Shown in pieces: positions 25,632 to 35,255 of a DNA stretch of 64,000 nucleotides. The notes under the pieces were generated by a model. The model ran no database searches, was not told the origin of the DNA, and saw nothing but the letters and a program-made list of their open reading frames with translations. Both the position numbers and the translations under genes were made by a program. The stretch is from positions 1 to 64,000 of the forward strand of contig NZ_QJST01000002.1 of NCBI RefSeq assembly GCF_003226255.1, in the 5' to 3' direction. This DNA comes from Idiomarina fontislapidosi (GTDB taxonomy: Bacteria > Pseudomonadota > Gammaproteobacteria > Enterobacterales > Alteromonadaceae). The stretch's first letter is position 1. Each line of letters begins with the position of its first letter.

Positions 25632-26870
25632 ATGATGACGAATCGTCAATGGTTTGCGTTACATTCATGGGCCGGCTTTGCTTTTGCCGGCCTTCTGCTA
25701 CTGATTACCGCAACGGGTGTGCTCGCAACGCTAAGTTATGAAATTCAGTATGTCAGTGATGCCAAGTACCGCGCGCTGACCGAGCGTGAGGGTGCGGTTG
25801 CGTGGGCTGAATTGGAGTCTAACCTTGCAGGCGCGTATCCCGACAGTCACCTACTCGGTGCGCAGGTGCATCAGCAAGGCTATTTAGCGGGTGAAGCACG
25901 GTTGATGACGCCACAGGGCTTTCGGTTTGTGTTCTTCGATCCGGCCTCGGGCGAATTACTCGGCGAGGGTGAGTGGGGACAGTTATCGCGTTATTTGCGT
26001 GATATTCATATGTATTTATCAATGGGTACCGTCGGTAAGTACATTGTCACCTCCACCAGTATTTTGCTCCTGTTGTCACTGATATCCAGCTTTTATGTGT
26101 ACCGAAAATGGTGGCGGGGCTTTCTTACTGCACCTAAAGGGCTCGCGTGGAAAAAACGCACCGATTGGTCAGGATGGCATAAATGGCTTGGGTTATGGGC
26201 ATGGTGGCTTACTGCGATTATGGCGGTAACGGGTGCTTGGTATTTGGCTGAACGTATTATGTATGATGTCGATATCGATCATTATCCCGCTGCGCCAACG
26301 ATAACCCATGACGACGCGCAGATTTCGCAACCCGCTCGCTCGTTGACTGAATTGGTTAGTGCGGCGCAGCAGGCGCGTCCCGATATGGATATTACCGGGT
26401 TCTTCTATCCTCATCGACATCATCAAGTGATGGGCTTGGTTGGTCAAAATGGCGCGACGCTGGTGCGCGATAGAGCGAACCGTGTTTACCTTGACCCGGT
26501 TACCTCTGAGGTGGTGAGCACCCAGTATGCCTCTGAATTAGCGATTGTGGCGCGTATTGCTGATACCGCTGATCCTTTGCATTTTGGTAACTTCGCTACT
26601 GGCTCAGTGAGCGGGTGGTTGGTCAAAGTGATTTACGCTGTTTTTGGACTCATGTTAACGAGCTTAGTGATTGGCGGCATGCGAATGCATTACCTTCGCA
26701 CGCAACGGCGCGATCCGCATTTGGCAAAATGGTTAGGAATAACTGGCAGTGCTTCTATCGCACTGAGTGTTGCGGCATTGATATACACCAGTGTGGTATT
26801 TAGCGACTACGGCAACGATTCTACCTCAATATCGCCGCGGTTAGGCTCGCTGATTAGCCAACACCGTTAA
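25632..26870 (+). CDS. PepSY-domain membrane protein (iron-uptake associated)
   Basis: 412 residues with four membrane helices, at about residues 12-35, 136-156, 182-205 and 330-352, and a further one near 368-390. The N-terminal LHSWAGFAFAGLLLLITATG and HKWLGLWAWWLTAIMAVTG carry histidines conserved in PepSY-TM proteins (PiuB/FoxB type) that are thought to bind heme and reduce siderophore iron at the inner membrane. It follows the receptor gene after ten bases, so the two form an operon: outer membrane import, then probable iron release. A terminator follows. Confidence 0.88.
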   Translation: MMTNRQWFALHSWAGFAFAGLLLLITATGVLATLSYEIQYVSDAKYRALTEREGAVAWAELESNLAGAYPDSHLLGAQVHQQGYLAGEARLMTPQGFRFVFFDPASGELLGEGEWGQLSRYLRDIHMYLSMGTVGKYIVTSTSILLLLSLISSFYVYRKWWRGFLTAPKGLAWKKRTDWSGWHKWLGLWAWWLTAIMAVTGAWYLAERIMYDVDIDHYPAAPTITHDDAQISQPARSLTELVSAAQQARPDMDITGFFYPHRHHQVMGLVGQNGATLVRDRANRVYLDPVTSEVVSTQYASELAIVARIADTADPLHFGNFATGSVSGWLVKVIYAVFGLMLTSLVIGGMRMHYLRTQRRDPHLAKWLGITGSASIALSVAALIYTSVVFSDYGNDSTSISPRLGSLISQHR

Positions 26871-26884
26871 TTGTTATGATAAGA

Positions 26885-26906
26885 AGCGTGCGCCGCAGCG
26901 CACGCT
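26885..26906. terminator. Bidirectional hairpin terminator
   Basis: Perfect 9-base GC-rich stem (AGCGTGCGC/GCGCACGCT) with loop CGCA, midway between the convergent PepSY and hugZ stops. It is followed by TTTACG on the plus strand and by TTCTT on the minus strand. Confidence 0.75.
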
Positions 26907-26913
26907 TTACGTA

Positions 26914-27657
26914 TCATGCGGCGCGTGCTTGATGGGTCATTTTAACGAGTTGCTGGCGCACTTGTTGGCCGTTGGTTGCCAGGGCTTCGAACGGAACAAA
27001 AAACGTGCGTTCATCGTAGCTGAGGTGAAAGCCGTCTGGGTAAACACTGCGCATAGTGACACTGCCCGCTTCGAACGTATTGTCTTTCACATGTGAGTGT
27101 TGGTTTAACTGCTGTTGCAAGATAAGTGCACAGGCATCGGCATGATCCTCATTCATGTGTGTGATCATGCCAAGTGCCGCATTATGATCCCACTCGGGCG
27201 CGGATACTAACCACTCGTTCGGCTCCAGCCAAAATATCTCACCAAAGCCGCCAATAAAGCGAATATGCTCGACGTTGAGTTGCCAAAATTTAAAATCATG
27301 TGCTTTTTTGTAGCCCTCGGCACTTGGAAAGCGTTGGTAGTAGCGCTCGGCTAAGTCGTTGTTGTCAATCACTCGGGCATGACCACTGAGCGTGAGTCGC
27401 CCTTGGGTATTTTGATCACCTTTATCGGTGCTGTCGTACAGCGTGACGCTCAAACGATTGTCTTGATTAAGGTTGCGCGCATGTTGGGCAATATCAGAGA
27501 CATAAAACACGATATGCCCCTCATCGGTCAGCATCACCGGCGATACGGAACCAAACGGCATACCACCAAGTTTCTTTGATAAAGTCGACAAGACAGCGGT
27601 GCTATTGCGTTGTGCAAGCGCCCGTGCTTGTTGAGCGGCGTGTTGACGTTCGTTCAT
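26914..27657 (-). CDS. hugZ: HugZ-family heme utilisation protein
   Basis: 247 residues. The N-terminal part is a split-barrel of the pyridoxamine-phosphate-oxidase-like fold (STAVLSTLSKKLGGMPFGSV then VFYVSDIAQHARNL). The C-terminal DUF2470 region has ALGMITHMNEDHADAC, whose histidines are characteristic of the heme-binding HugZ/HutZ group. HugZ proteins bind heme and, in Helicobacter, degrade it to release iron. The gene is the last of the hmuTUV set, 24 bases after hmuV, so heme import and breakdown would be co-expressed under the Fur-like site ahead of hmuT. Confidence 0.92.
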   Translation of the reverse strand: MNERQHAAQQARALAQRNSTAVLSTLSKKLGGMPFGSVSPVMLTDEGHIVFYVSDIAQHARNLNQDNRLSVTLYDSTDKGDQNTQGRLTLSGHARVIDNNDLAERYYQRFPSAEGYKKAHDFKFWQLNVEHIRFIGGFGEIFWLEPNEWLVSAPEWDHNAALGMITHMNEDHADACALILQQQLNQHSHVKDNTFEAGSVTMRSVYPDGFHLSYDERTFFVPFEALATNGQQVRQQLVKMTHQARAA

Positions 27658-27681
27658 TTTTCGTCCTCTTTGTGTTCGTTG

Positions 27682-28461
27682 TTATAGGTGTCTGGGTTCG
27701 GTAAAAATCATGGGCTTGCGAATGCTCGGGTGCTCAGTGATGTAGACCGGACTGCGATAAGTTTGTTCAAGTATTTCGGTGCGGAACACCGCCTCGGGTT
27801 TGGCAAAATGTTTGAGTTCGCCGTCGGCGAGCAGCAAAATATTGTCCGCATATAAAGATGCTAAATTTAGGTCATGCATCACGGCGATGACTAAATTGCC
27901 TTGCTGGGTAAAACGACGCAGTTCTGCGAGCACCGAATGCTGGTGATAGACATCAAGCGCAGACGTAGGCTCATCGAGTAGCAGCATTTGCTCGCCGGGT
28001 ACCGTGACATCGAGCTGACACAAGCAACGCGCGATATGTGCACGTTGCTGTTCGCCCCCAGACAGAGTATCCATGGTGCGTTCAGCAAATTTAGCGGCAT
28101 CGAGCCGTTCGAGCCATTTTAATGCGCGTTGATGCGCTGCATAATCAGGTTCTTGGGACCAAAACCGTCCCATACCGACCAATTCTGCAACCGTGAGACC
28201 AAAAGGAGCGCTGAGCTTTTGTTCCATTACCGCGCGTACGGGTGCCAGCTGCGACGGTATCCAGTGGTTGAGTTCGCGACCGTTCAGTTGAATGGTGCCG
28301 TGATAATAGAGCTCGCCCGCCAAGGTATTGAGTAGAGTGGATTTACCCGCGCCATTTTCACCGATCACGGCAACAAATTCGCCTGCTTCAAGGGATAGGT
28401 CGAACGCGCCCAAGAGCCGTTTGTGACCGTAGTTAACATGAGTGATATTAATATCCAGCAT
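27682..28461 (-). CDS. hmuV: Hemin ABC transporter ATP-binding protein
   Basis: 259 residues starting MLDINITHVNYG, with GGAGGC four bases upstream; the frame runs further upstream inside hmuU but without a matching ribosome site. ABC motifs: Walker A GENGAGKSTLL, signature LSGGEQQRAH, Walker B MLLLDEPTSALD and the switch histidine in VMHDLNLA. It belongs to the FecE/BtuD-like group. It overlaps the end of the permease gene by 14 bases. Confidence 0.95.
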   Translation of the reverse strand: MLDINITHVNYGHKRLLGAFDLSLEAGEFVAVIGENGAGKSTLLNTLAGELYYHGTIQLNGRELNHWIPSQLAPVRAVMEQKLSAPFGLTVAELVGMGRFWSQEPDYAAHQRALKWLERLDAAKFAERTMDTLSGGEQQRAHIARCLCQLDVTVPGEQMLLLDEPTSALDVYHQHSVLAELRRFTQQGNLVIAVMHDLNLASLYADNILLLADGELKHFAKPEAVFRTEILEQTYRSPVYITEHPSIRKPMIFTEPRHL

Positions 28462-29476
28462 GAAGCCTCCGTTTTTGTTGGATAAGTAGGTAAATAAAGA
28501 AGGGGGCGCCGACCGCAGCGGTGATGATGCCGATGGGTAATTCAGCTGGCGCGACGATGGTTTTAGCGATCCAGTCAGTGAGTACCAAAACTGCGGCACC
28601 AAACAACATGGATACGGGCATCAGCCAACGGATATTAGCGCCCACCAGCATGCGAGCGATGTGGGGTATAATTAAACCGACAAAGCCGATCATACCGGTC
28701 AACGCGACTGCGCCGCCCACACCTAATGCCACCCAAATAATCAGTTGCCGCTTAAGTGACACGGTATTCACACCTAAGTAACGCGCTTGACGTTCACCCA
28801 GCAGCAGCGTGTTAATAGGCTTGCGCAACATAAATAATGCGATTGAGCTGACACCCATGAGTACTATGCCTAAGGGTAACTGCTGCCAACTGGCACCCGC
28901 GAGTGAGCCCATTTGCCAAAAGCTCATGAGTCGCAGTGCATCGTCATCAGCGTAATAACTCAGTAAGCCGAGTAATGAGCCGGCTAGCGCGTTAATTGCC
29001 ACACCGGCAAGTAATAACGTGGCGACGTCGACGCCTGTTTTACCGCCAGCTAAGCGATAGACAACAAAGGTGGTGAGGAGGGCGCCCAGAAAGGCGGCCA
29101 AAGACACCCAAATACTGCCTTGTATACCGATTTGTTCACCCAATGCGATCACTGCTAGTGCGAATACGGCCGCGCCGCCTGAGATGCCGATGAGTCCTGG
29201 GTCAGCCAGTGGGTTGCGACACAGGGTTTGCATCGCTGTTCCGCTTTGTGCCAATACCGCACCGACTAAAAGCCCTAAAACCAAACGCGGTAAACGTAAT
29301 TGTGTGACGACGGTTTGCTCGAGTTCGCTCATGGGCGTGCCGAAGCCAGGCAACCACATCAACGGTAGTCGCCAATCGCTTAGCACGGGGCCGCTCGATA
29401 ACAGCAGCCAGCTACTTGCCAAGATCCCGAATGTGCCGGCAATTAGCCAGCGGCGTCGCTCAAAGGTCATTAACAT
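28448..29476 (-). CDS. hmuU: Hemin ABC transporter permease (FecCD family)
   Basis: 342 residues with about ten membrane helices. Family marks are LRLPRLVLGLLVGAVLAQSG near residue 55, NPLADPGLIGISGGA and VGLIIPHIARMLVGANIRWL. The subunit forms a homodimer that moves heme across the inner membrane with HmuV and HmuT. It overlaps hmuT by 17 bases and hmuV by 14, so translation of the three is coupled. An alternative start lies two codons in. Confidence 0.95.
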   Translation of the reverse strand: MLMTFERRRWLIAGTFGILASSWLLLSSGPVLSDWRLPLMWLPGFGTPMSELEQTVVTQLRLPRLVLGLLVGAVLAQSGTAMQTLCRNPLADPGLIGISGGAAVFALAVIALGEQIGIQGSIWVSLAAFLGALLTTFVVYRLAGGKTGVDVATLLLAGVAINALAGSLLGLLSYYADDDALRLMSFWQMGSLAGASWQQLPLGIVLMGVSSIALFMLRKPINTLLLGERQARYLGVNTVSLKRQLIIWVALGVGGAVALTGMIGFVGLIIPHIARMLVGANIRWLMPVSMLFGAAVLVLTDWIAKTIVAPAELPIGIITAAVGAPFFIYLLIQQKRRLHAGY

Positions 29477-30302
29477 ACGCTAAAAGCGCCTCATGTGCTT
29501 CGGCAATGCGCGTGGTCATCCCCAGTGCGAGTAACGAGTCCATTACCAATAGCTGGCAGGATTGCCCCGCGTTTAATAACTGTAAAGTTGCGTTTTGGCA
29601 GAATCGCTCGCGCCCCCCAGCGGCATCGACGACGTGGGAGGGGGCGACGATAAAGTCAGGCTGGTTTACCAATAAATGCTCCCGCGATACGGTTTTGAAG
29701 CCTTTATGGTCAACCACATTGATAATGTCCGACTGGCTGAATAGTAAATCGGGTACGCTGTCGTGCCCCGCGGCTACAACACCGCGTTCGGATACTTGCA
29801 AGACAAAAAGGCCACTGAGTGGTTGCACACGCGAAACGGGATGAAACTTGTCTTTAATGCCGTTAATTACGGGCTCAGCGCGTTCAGGCGTAGCGAGCTT
29901 TTCGGCGACTTGGTGAATCAGGGCATACAGCTCAGATAGCGTTGTGGGCTTGCTGAATTCGCTAACAGGTACACCGGCCGTTTCGATTTGCGCTAATGCG
30001 CGTTCACTGCCGGCACCTTCGAGTACCCATACTTGTTTCGGATTAAAGCTGAGCACGCCCTCGGCGGATAGATTACGGTAGTAGCCGATTTTGGGGAGTT
30101 TATGCACCTTACTGGGTGAGGTGCTTGAGGTATCCACGCCAATCACTTTTTCGCCGCCCCCGACGGCAAATACGATATCGGTTAGTGTGCCACCTGCGGT
30201 AATAATTCCGCCTTGAGGTGAGGTTTGCGCGTGAGTGAGCAAGGGCAGGGCTACTGCCAATATAAGCAACGAGTGTTTAAATCTTCTGTAAAACCGCGTC
30301 AT
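29460..30302 (-). CDS. hmuT: Periplasmic hemin-binding protein
   Basis: 280 residues. The signal peptide ends at THAQT. The class III binding-protein fold is clear: IITAGGTLTDIVFAVGGGEK, then VIGVDTSSTSPSKVHKLPKI and YYRNLSAEGVLSFNPKQVW. The tyrosine of GYYRNLS matches the heme-coordinating tyrosine of ShuT/PhuT-type proteins. It is the first gene of the heme operon, with a GAGG ribosome site eight bases ahead, and diverges from the heme receptor gene across a Fur-like site. Confidence 0.94.
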   Translation of the reverse strand: MTRFYRRFKHSLLILAVALPLLTHAQTSPQGGIITAGGTLTDIVFAVGGGEKVIGVDTSSTSPSKVHKLPKIGYYRNLSAEGVLSFNPKQVWVLEGAGSERALAQIETAGVPVSEFSKPTTLSELYALIHQVAEKLATPERAEPVINGIKDKFHPVSRVQPLSGLFVLQVSERGVVAAGHDSVPDLLFSQSDIINVVDHKGFKTVSREHLLVNQPDFIVAPSHVVDAAGGRERFCQNATLQLLNAGQSCQLLVMDSLLALGMTTRIAEAHEALLAYVNDL

Positions 30303-30360
30303 AGGAGCCTCTTATCGTTCTGATTTGCGATTGCGTAAAATAAAATAGTAAGTTTTAGTT

Positions 30361-30379
30361 GCAAATGCAAATAGTTTTC
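30361..30379. promoter_or_regulatory. Putative Fur box between hmuT and the heme receptor
   Basis: GCAAATGCAAATAGTTTTC matches the 19-base Fur consensus at 12 positions with the same GCAAAT core seen before the siderophore receptor. It lies in the 138-base divergent region, 59 bases from hmuT and 62 from the receptor start, so one site could control both directions. Confidence 0.65.
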
Positions 30380-30440
30380 GTTTAGATCTAATGCGTTTTC
30401 ACGATGCCTGTTTTGTCATTCAAAGAAATTGGAGAAGCTT

Positions 30441-32576
30441 GTGAACGTTTGGATTAAGAAAACTGACTCTTTTAAACCTTCGCTATTGGCCGCTGCCATC
30501 GCGGCAACTATGACCAGCGGTGTGTATGCCGCAGAAGTGAATTTGCCTGCAGCCGACCAGAGCGTTGATGAGATTTTAGTAGTAACTGGATCGCGTACCG
30601 AGGAAAAACTCGAAGACGTCGCCGGTGCAGTGAGCGTTATTTCGGCAGACGATATCGATGTGCAAGTGAGTAATGGTCTCGCGGATGTGTTCCGCTATGA
30701 TCCGAGTATTCAGTCGACGGGCACCCAAGGTCAGGCGCAAACCTTATCGATTCGAGGAATCGGTGGTAACCGGGTGGTGTACATTAAAGATGGTCGTCGA
30801 CTCAACGACGCCTACGCAGGCGGAGGCGGTTATTTGGTGGGGCGCGGTTACTTAGATGTCGCCCAGGTACAACAAATCGAAGTGGCGAAAGCGGCCGCAT
30901 CACCGCTCTATGGCTCCGATGGTTTAGGTGGCGTGATTGTTATATCAACACCCGACCCGAGCGATTTATTAAAGGGTGATGAGAGTGCAGCACGCTTGAG
31001 TCTTGGCTTTGATAGTCTGACCGATGAGACAAAGCTCGGCTTTAGCGGTGCCCGGCAGTTCGATGGCTCGAGCGCAATGATTCAGGTATCCGCGCGACAA
31101 GGCGAGGAGACGCAGAACTATGAAGAATCACTGCCTGGTTATGAGTATGACAGTCAGAGTGTGTTAGCTAAATGGGCACTTGATGTCGGTGGTGATGAAT
31201 TGAAATTTACCTTAGACCACTTTCAGCAAGACACTGAACAATTGCTTTCTCAGACCAACCAAACCGATGACGATAACCGCCAAACAGCGCTTTCGGTCGA
31301 TTACCAACGTAATCAAGCCAACGCATTCGCCGACTCGCAGCATTGGCAACTTTATTTGACGGATTATCAGCAGGGGAGCGATCAGGTCAGTGCCGGAGCC
31401 AGCCAAGCCGGTGCTTATATCGACTACAATGACTATGGTTTTGAGCAACAGATCATCGGTGCGCGTTGGCAAGCACAAAAGCAACGTGATGCTGCCTCAA
31501 CACGGCATGACATCGTCTATGGCTTTGATGCTGATTATTACGACACCGAGCGACCGCGATTTAAGACGCGTATCGCCACCGATGGCACAGTATTGCAAGA
31601 TAATGAGCCACAGAAAGCCTTCCCCGGTGCTGAAACATGGCTTACAGGTGTGTTTTTGCAGGATAACATCGCGTTTAAAGAAACTGCCTTTAAACTGATT
31701 ATTGGCGCACGGCTTGATCACTATGAGATGAGCCCAAATGAGAACACGCTGTACGATATGTCTGAGCTTGCAGATATCAGCGAGACGGCATTTTCACCTA
31801 AGGTGGCGGGCGTTTATACCTTTGAATCGGGTGTACGCGGTTACTTGCAGTACGCCGAGGGCTTTAAGATCCCACCGCATGACCAAGCCTATCAGAGCCA
31901 TGGCATTGAGCCGTTTTATGCCATCTTGCCCAACCCAGACCTACAGCCAGAAAGCAGCCGCGCTCTAGAAGCGGGTTTAAAGTTCAGTAATGACACAACG
32001 CGATGGAACTTTGCTGCGTTTTACAGCCGCTTTGATGATTTCATTGAGACCGCTGTCGTCGGCACGAGCCCCACTTATATTCCAGGCGTTGACCGGGTTG
32101 AATATCAGTATGTGAATCAAGATGAAGTGACAATCAAGGGAGCTGAGGCAAGTTTGACGCACTGGCTCACTGACTTCATGCGTTTCGATAGCTCTGCTGC
32201 GTACGTGACGGGTGAGAACGATGCAACGGGCGAGGCGTTGACCTCATTATCGCCGCTGTCGGGTAATGTCTCTTTTGGCTATTTTGCCGATAACTGGCAT
32301 ATCCGAGGTATTGTCAATGCCGTCGCTGAAATGGATGATGTACCGAGTGCGTCGGCCGAGTCGGGACCTTATATCGAAACGGCGGGCTATACCACTGTGG
32401 ACGTTTTGGCGGGAATGCGTTTGGGCGATTGGCAGGTGAACGTGGCGGCGCTCAATTTAACCGATAAGTATTATGTGCCTTATCAACGTGTCGCAGGACT
32501 GTCGGCCGATGCGCCGACCGAGCAGTACAGCCAGCCCGGTCGGTCATTTGCGATACAGGCATCGTATCGTTTTTAG
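30441..32576 (+). CDS. TonB-dependent heme/hemoglobin receptor
   Basis: 711 residues from GTG ([16 protein letters not shown]) with GGAGA six bases upstream; an in-frame TTG four codons earlier overlaps that site. The signal peptide ends at VYAAE. The possible TonB box is [10 protein letters not shown]; the plug has [20 protein letters not shown] and [20 protein letters not shown], with the VxI-D-G-RR and GSxGLGG patterns of HemR/HmuR/HasR-like heme receptors. The region [15 protein letters not shown] is the conserved NPxL barrel box of heme receptors. It is divergent from hmuTUV-hugZ and would supply heme to that importer. Confidence 0.92.
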   Translation: MNVWIKKTDSFKPSLLAAAIAATMTSGVYAAEVNLPAADQSVDEILVVTGSRTEEKLEDVAGAVSVISADDIDVQVSNGLADVFRYDPSIQSTGTQGQAQTLSIRGIGGNRVVYIKDGRRLNDAYAGGGGYLVGRGYLDVAQVQQIEVAKAAASPLYGSDGLGGVIVISTPDPSDLLKGDESAARLSLGFDSLTDETKLGFSGARQFDGSSAMIQVSARQGEETQNYEESLPGYEYDSQSVLAKWALDVGGDELKFTLDHFQQDTEQLLSQTNQTDDDNRQTALSVDYQRNQANAFADSQHWQLYLTDYQQGSDQVSAGASQAGAYIDYNDYGFEQQIIGARWQAQKQRDAASTRHDIVYGFDADYYDTERPRFKTRIATDGTVLQDNEPQKAFPGAETWLTGVFLQDNIAFKETAFKLIIGARLDHYEMSPNENTLYDMSELADISETAFSPKVAGVYTFESGVRGYLQYAEGFKIPPHDQAYQSHGIEPFYAILPNPDLQPESSRALEAGLKFSNDTTRWNFAAFYSRFDDFIETAVVGTSPTYIPGVDRVEYQYVNQDEVTIKGAEASLTHWLTDFMRFDSSAAYVTGENDATGEALTSLSPLSGNVSFGYFADNWHIRGIVNAVAEMDDVPSASAESGPYIETAGYTTVDVLAGMRLGDWQVNVAALNLTDKYYVPYQRVAGLSADAPTEQYSQPGRSFAIQASYRF

Positions 32577-33592
32577 TCGTTAAACCAATGCCGCGTGCGG
32601 TTAGCAAACCACACCAATGAGAGCATGACAGGTACTTCGACTAATACGCCCACAACGGTGGCGAGTGCCGCACCTGAGTGCAGGCCGAACAATGAGATGG
32701 CAACCGCCACCGCGAGTTCGAAAAAGTTTGAAGTGCCTATCATGCAGGCAGGCGCAGCTACGTTATGCGGCAACTTCATTTTCTTCGCTAAGAAATACGC
32801 CACAGCGAAAATACCGTAGGTTTGAATCAGTAGCGGAATCGCTATGAGTACAATCGCCTGCGGTTTTTCGATGATGGTTTCGGATTGAAAACCAAACAAA
32901 AGGACAACCGTCGCGAGTAGACCCACGATCGACCAAGGCTTCATGGCTGCAAGAAAGTTGTTCAGGCGTGTGTGGTCGTTGCCTTTATCCAGTTTCTTGC
33001 GCGTTAATGCGCCAAGAATGAGTGGTATCAACACATACAGCACGACACTCAGCAACAAGGTGTCCCACGGCACTGTGATATCAGTTACACCCAAAAGTAA
33101 GCCGGCGATAGGTGCAAATGCAAATATCATGATGACGTCGTTGATAGAGACCTGCACCAAGGTGTAGTTAGCGTCACCTTTTGTCAGTTGACTCCAAATA
33201 AACACCATTGCTGTACAGGGTGCAACACCCAGTAAAATCATGCCAGCGATATACTCGGATGCGGTTTGCGGGTCGACCCAGTCGGCAAACAACCCTTTAA
33301 AGAACAGCCACCCCAGTAATGCCATGGTAAACGGCTTGATCAGCCAGTTGATGACCAAGGTTAATACCAAGCCTTTTGGTTTTTTGCCGACATCTTTAAT
33401 GGATGAGAAGTCGACCTGTACCATGATCGGGTAAATCATTAGCCAGATGAGCACCGCGATAACTAAGTTAACGTGGGCATACTCCAGCTCTGATACCACG
33501 GTAAAAACGCCTGGGACTGCAATACCCAGGGCGATACCTGCGATGATGGCAAGTGCCACCCAAACAGACAAATAACGTTCAAATAAACCCAT
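32573..33592 (-). CDS. acr3: Acr3-type arsenite efflux permease
   Basis: 339 residues with ten membrane helices. The key cysteine is in [15 protein letters not shown], followed by [19 protein letters not shown], both signatures of Acr3 (PF01758), which exports As(III) by proton antiport. N-terminal [20 protein letters not shown] fits the family start. It is the last gene of an ars operon (arsR-arsC-arsH-acr3), nine bases after arsH. Its stop overlaps the stop of the convergent heme receptor gene by four bases. Confidence 0.95.
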   Translation of the reverse strand: MGLFERYLSVWVALAIIAGIALGIAVPGVFTVVSELEYAHVNLVIAVLIWLMIYPIMVQVDFSSIKDVGKKPKGLVLTLVINWLIKPFTMALLGWLFFKGLFADWVDPQTASEYIAGMILLGVAPCTAMVFIWSQLTKGDANYTLVQVSINDVIMIFAFAPIAGLLLGVTDITVPWDTLLLSVVLYVLIPLILGALTRKKLDKGNDHTRLNNFLAAMKPWSIVGLLATVVLLFGFQSETIIEKPQAIVLIAIPLLIQTYGIFAVAYFLAKKMKLPHNVAAPACMIGTSNFFELAVAVAISLFGLHSGAALATVVGVLVEVPVMLSLVWFANRTRHWFND

Positions 33593-33601
33593 GCTAGCTC
33601 C

Positions 33602-34318
33602 TTAAAGCGCTCGTTGGTTAACGCGTTGACTGACTTCTTCGGCAGACTCAACTCGCTCAGAGTATCGATCGACGAAATAATCTTTGTTGTTTCTGAGTAA
33701 TAAGGTGAACTTCATGAGCTCTTCCATGACGTCCACAATGCGGTTGTAATAAGGCGATGGCTTCATACGGTCGTTATCATCAAACTCAAGAAACGCCTTT
33801 GGTACACTCGATTGATTGGGAATTGTGACCATACGCATCCAACGACCTAAAACCCGAAGTTGATTGACCGTATTAAATGATTGTGAGCCACCACAGACTT
33901 GCATAACCGCAAGCGTTTTACCTTGTGTAGGGCGCACACCACCAAGATTGAGCGGGACCCAGTCAATTTGGCTTTTGAACAAGCTGGTCATCGAGCCATG
34001 ACGCTCAGGTGAGCACCACACTTGTCCTTCTGACCACATCATTAAGTCGCGCAACTCTTGGACTTTTGGGTGGCTGCCGTCATCGGTGTCTGTCTGGGGT
34101 AATCCCTCGGGATTAAATATCTTAACGTCGGCACCCATGTGGGTAAGAAGGCGCGCCGCTTCCTCGACCACTAATCGACTGAATGAGCGCTTGCGAAGCG
34201 AACCATACAACAGCAAAATTCGGGGCGCATGTTCTGCGGGCTGAGGTAGGCACTTCTCGAGTGTCGGTTTATCCATTAAGTTACTATCGATATTAGGTAG
34301 TGAGACATCAGAAGACAT
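33602..34318 (-). CDS. arsH: ArsH, NADPH-dependent FMN reductase of arsenic resistance
   Basis: 238 residues with the NADPH-FMN reductase fold: FMN-binding [20 protein letters not shown], the conserved [20 protein letters not shown] and the [20 protein letters not shown] block, all specific to ArsH. Known ArsH proteins oxidise organic As(III) species to less toxic As(V) forms or act as general quinone/flavin reductases. It lies three bases after arsC in the operon. Confidence 0.95.
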   Translation of the reverse strand: MSSDVSLPNIDSNLMDKPTLEKCLPQPAEHAPRILLLYGSLRKRSFSRLVVEEAARLLTHMGADVKIFNPEGLPQTDTDDGSHPKVQELRDLMMWSEGQVWCSPERHGSMTSLFKSQIDWVPLNLGGVRPTQGKTLAVMQVCGGSQSFNTVNQLRVLGRWMRMVTIPNQSSVPKAFLEFDDNDRMKPSPYYNRIVDVMEELMKFTLLLRNNKDYFVDRYSERVESAEEVSQRVNQRAL

Positions 34319-34321
34319 CGG

Positions 34322-34792
34322 TTACTGTGCTCCTAGTTGGTTCAATGCGTTTTTAAGTTGTTCGCGCTCAAGTGATTGCACGGCAATTCCTTGCAGTTGA
34401 CTCACGCGGTGTTTGATTTCTTTGATACACTCGCGGAAAGCGGTGGCAATCTCTTCTTCGGTGCCTTCAAGCTTTGAAGGGTCGGCAAGTCCCCAATGCA
34501 TTTTAATTGATTGTCCGAACCAAACCGGGCAAGCCTCGCCTGCCGCCGAGTCACAGACGGTAATGACGATGTCGGGTTTGAAGTCTTCGAATTCATCCCA
34601 CGATTGGCTTTGTAACCCATCCGTCGGTATGCCGGCTTCGTTCAAATAACGCAGTGAGAGAGGGTGTACCTCGCCTGCAGGCTGGCTCCCAGCGCTTTTT
34701 GCCTGAATATGGTCGCTGGCAAAGTGGTTGGTGATCGCTTCAGATAAAATGCTGCGACAACGATTATGGGTGCAGATGTAGAGTATCTTCAT
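34322..34792 (-). CDS. arsC: Arsenate reductase, thioredoxin-linked (LMW phosphatase type)
   Basis: 156 residues. The active-site P-loop is CTHNRCRSILSEA near the N-terminus and the aspartate loop is WGLADPSK. The fold is low-molecular-weight tyrosine phosphatase-like, as in thioredoxin-coupled ArsC. A further cysteine pair needed for the disulfide cascade appears at VCDSAAGEACPVW. It converts As(V) to As(III) for export by Acr3. The gene follows arsR after 14 bases. Confidence 0.94.
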   Translation of the reverse strand: MKILYICTHNRCRSILSEAITNHFASDHIQAKSAGSQPAGEVHPLSLRYLNEAGIPTDGLQSQSWDEFEDFKPDIVITVCDSAAGEACPVWFGQSIKMHWGLADPSKLEGTEEEIATAFRECIKEIKHRVSQLQGIAVQSLEREQLKNALNQLGAQ

Positions 34793-34806
34793 AATAAACC
34801 TTTGTG

Positions 34807-35148
34807 TTAGCAGCTAGTGCCTTGGGCTTTGGCATGCTTAAGCTTGTCGAGGGCAGCGGAAAAGTAATTTAGATTATTACGAGCGGCTTGATTGATGATG
34901 TCTTTTGCCCACGCAGGTAGGTCAGGATGCAGTTGGTAATACACCCATTTACCGCGGCGCTCACCTAGCACGATGTCGCACTTACGCAGTTCAGCGAGGT
35001 GACGCGAGACTTTTGGCTGATCAAGCTCTAGCGCGTCCATCAGATCGCAGACGCAAGCTTCTTTGAGCGTACTTACGATCAGCACCGACTTTAAACGGGT
35101 ATCATCCGATAGGCATTTAAAAAGCTGTAATGGGGTCATCGTGTCCAT
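34807..35148 (-). CDS. arsR: ArsR-family arsenic-responsive repressor
   Basis: 113 residues: winged helix with the metal-binding motif EACVCDLMDALELDQPKVSR, where the ELxCVCDL-type cysteines bind As(III), followed by the recognition helix SRHLAELRKCDIV. Arsenite binding releases it from DNA. It heads the arsR-arsC-arsH-acr3 operon and should bind the AT-rich palindrome just upstream of its own start. The C-terminus ends in a further cysteine (AQGTSC). Confidence 0.94.
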   Translation of the reverse strand: MDTMTPLQLFKCLSDDTRLKSVLIVSTLKEACVCDLMDALELDQPKVSRHLAELRKCDIVLGERRGKWVYYQLHPDLPAWAKDIINQAARNNLNYFSAALDKLKHAKAQGTSC

Positions 35149-35157
35149 TCCTGTTTA

Positions 35158-35181
35158 ATATATATGGTAAATCATATATAT
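35158..35181. promoter_or_regulatory. Putative ArsR operator palindrome
   Basis: Perfect 9-base inverted repeat ATATATATG/CATATATAT around GTAAAT, starting ten bases upstream of the arsR ATG. A second overlapping half-site, CATATG, lies at 35189-35194 after an A6 run. AT-rich palindromes of this kind are typical ArsR-family operators, and the position would block the operon promoter. Confidence 0.6.
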
Positions 35182-35233
35182 GAAAAAACATATGTCAAAT
35201 GGTTTGAGTGAATTGGTGTGGACAGAACGAAGT

Positions 35234-35252
35234 GTCGCGCCAAAGGCGCGAC
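35234..35252. repeat. REP-like palindrome, copy 2
   Basis: Perfect 8-base stem GTCGCGCC/GGCGCGAC with AAA loop. On the minus strand it reads GTAGGTCGCGCC..., that is, GTAG followed by the palindrome, the head-and-hairpin layout of REP elements mobilised by RAYT (TnpA-REP) transposases. It shares its CGCC-AAA-GGCG core with the element near base 2841. It stands four bases beyond the stop of the metallo-hydrolase gene and may also serve as its terminator. Confidence 0.6.
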
Positions 35253-35255
35253 CTA

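Noticed and set aside
29070-29844. Two 137-142 codon frames on the plus strand
   Set aside because: They are antisense to hmuU and hmuT and have compositions typical of shadow frames.
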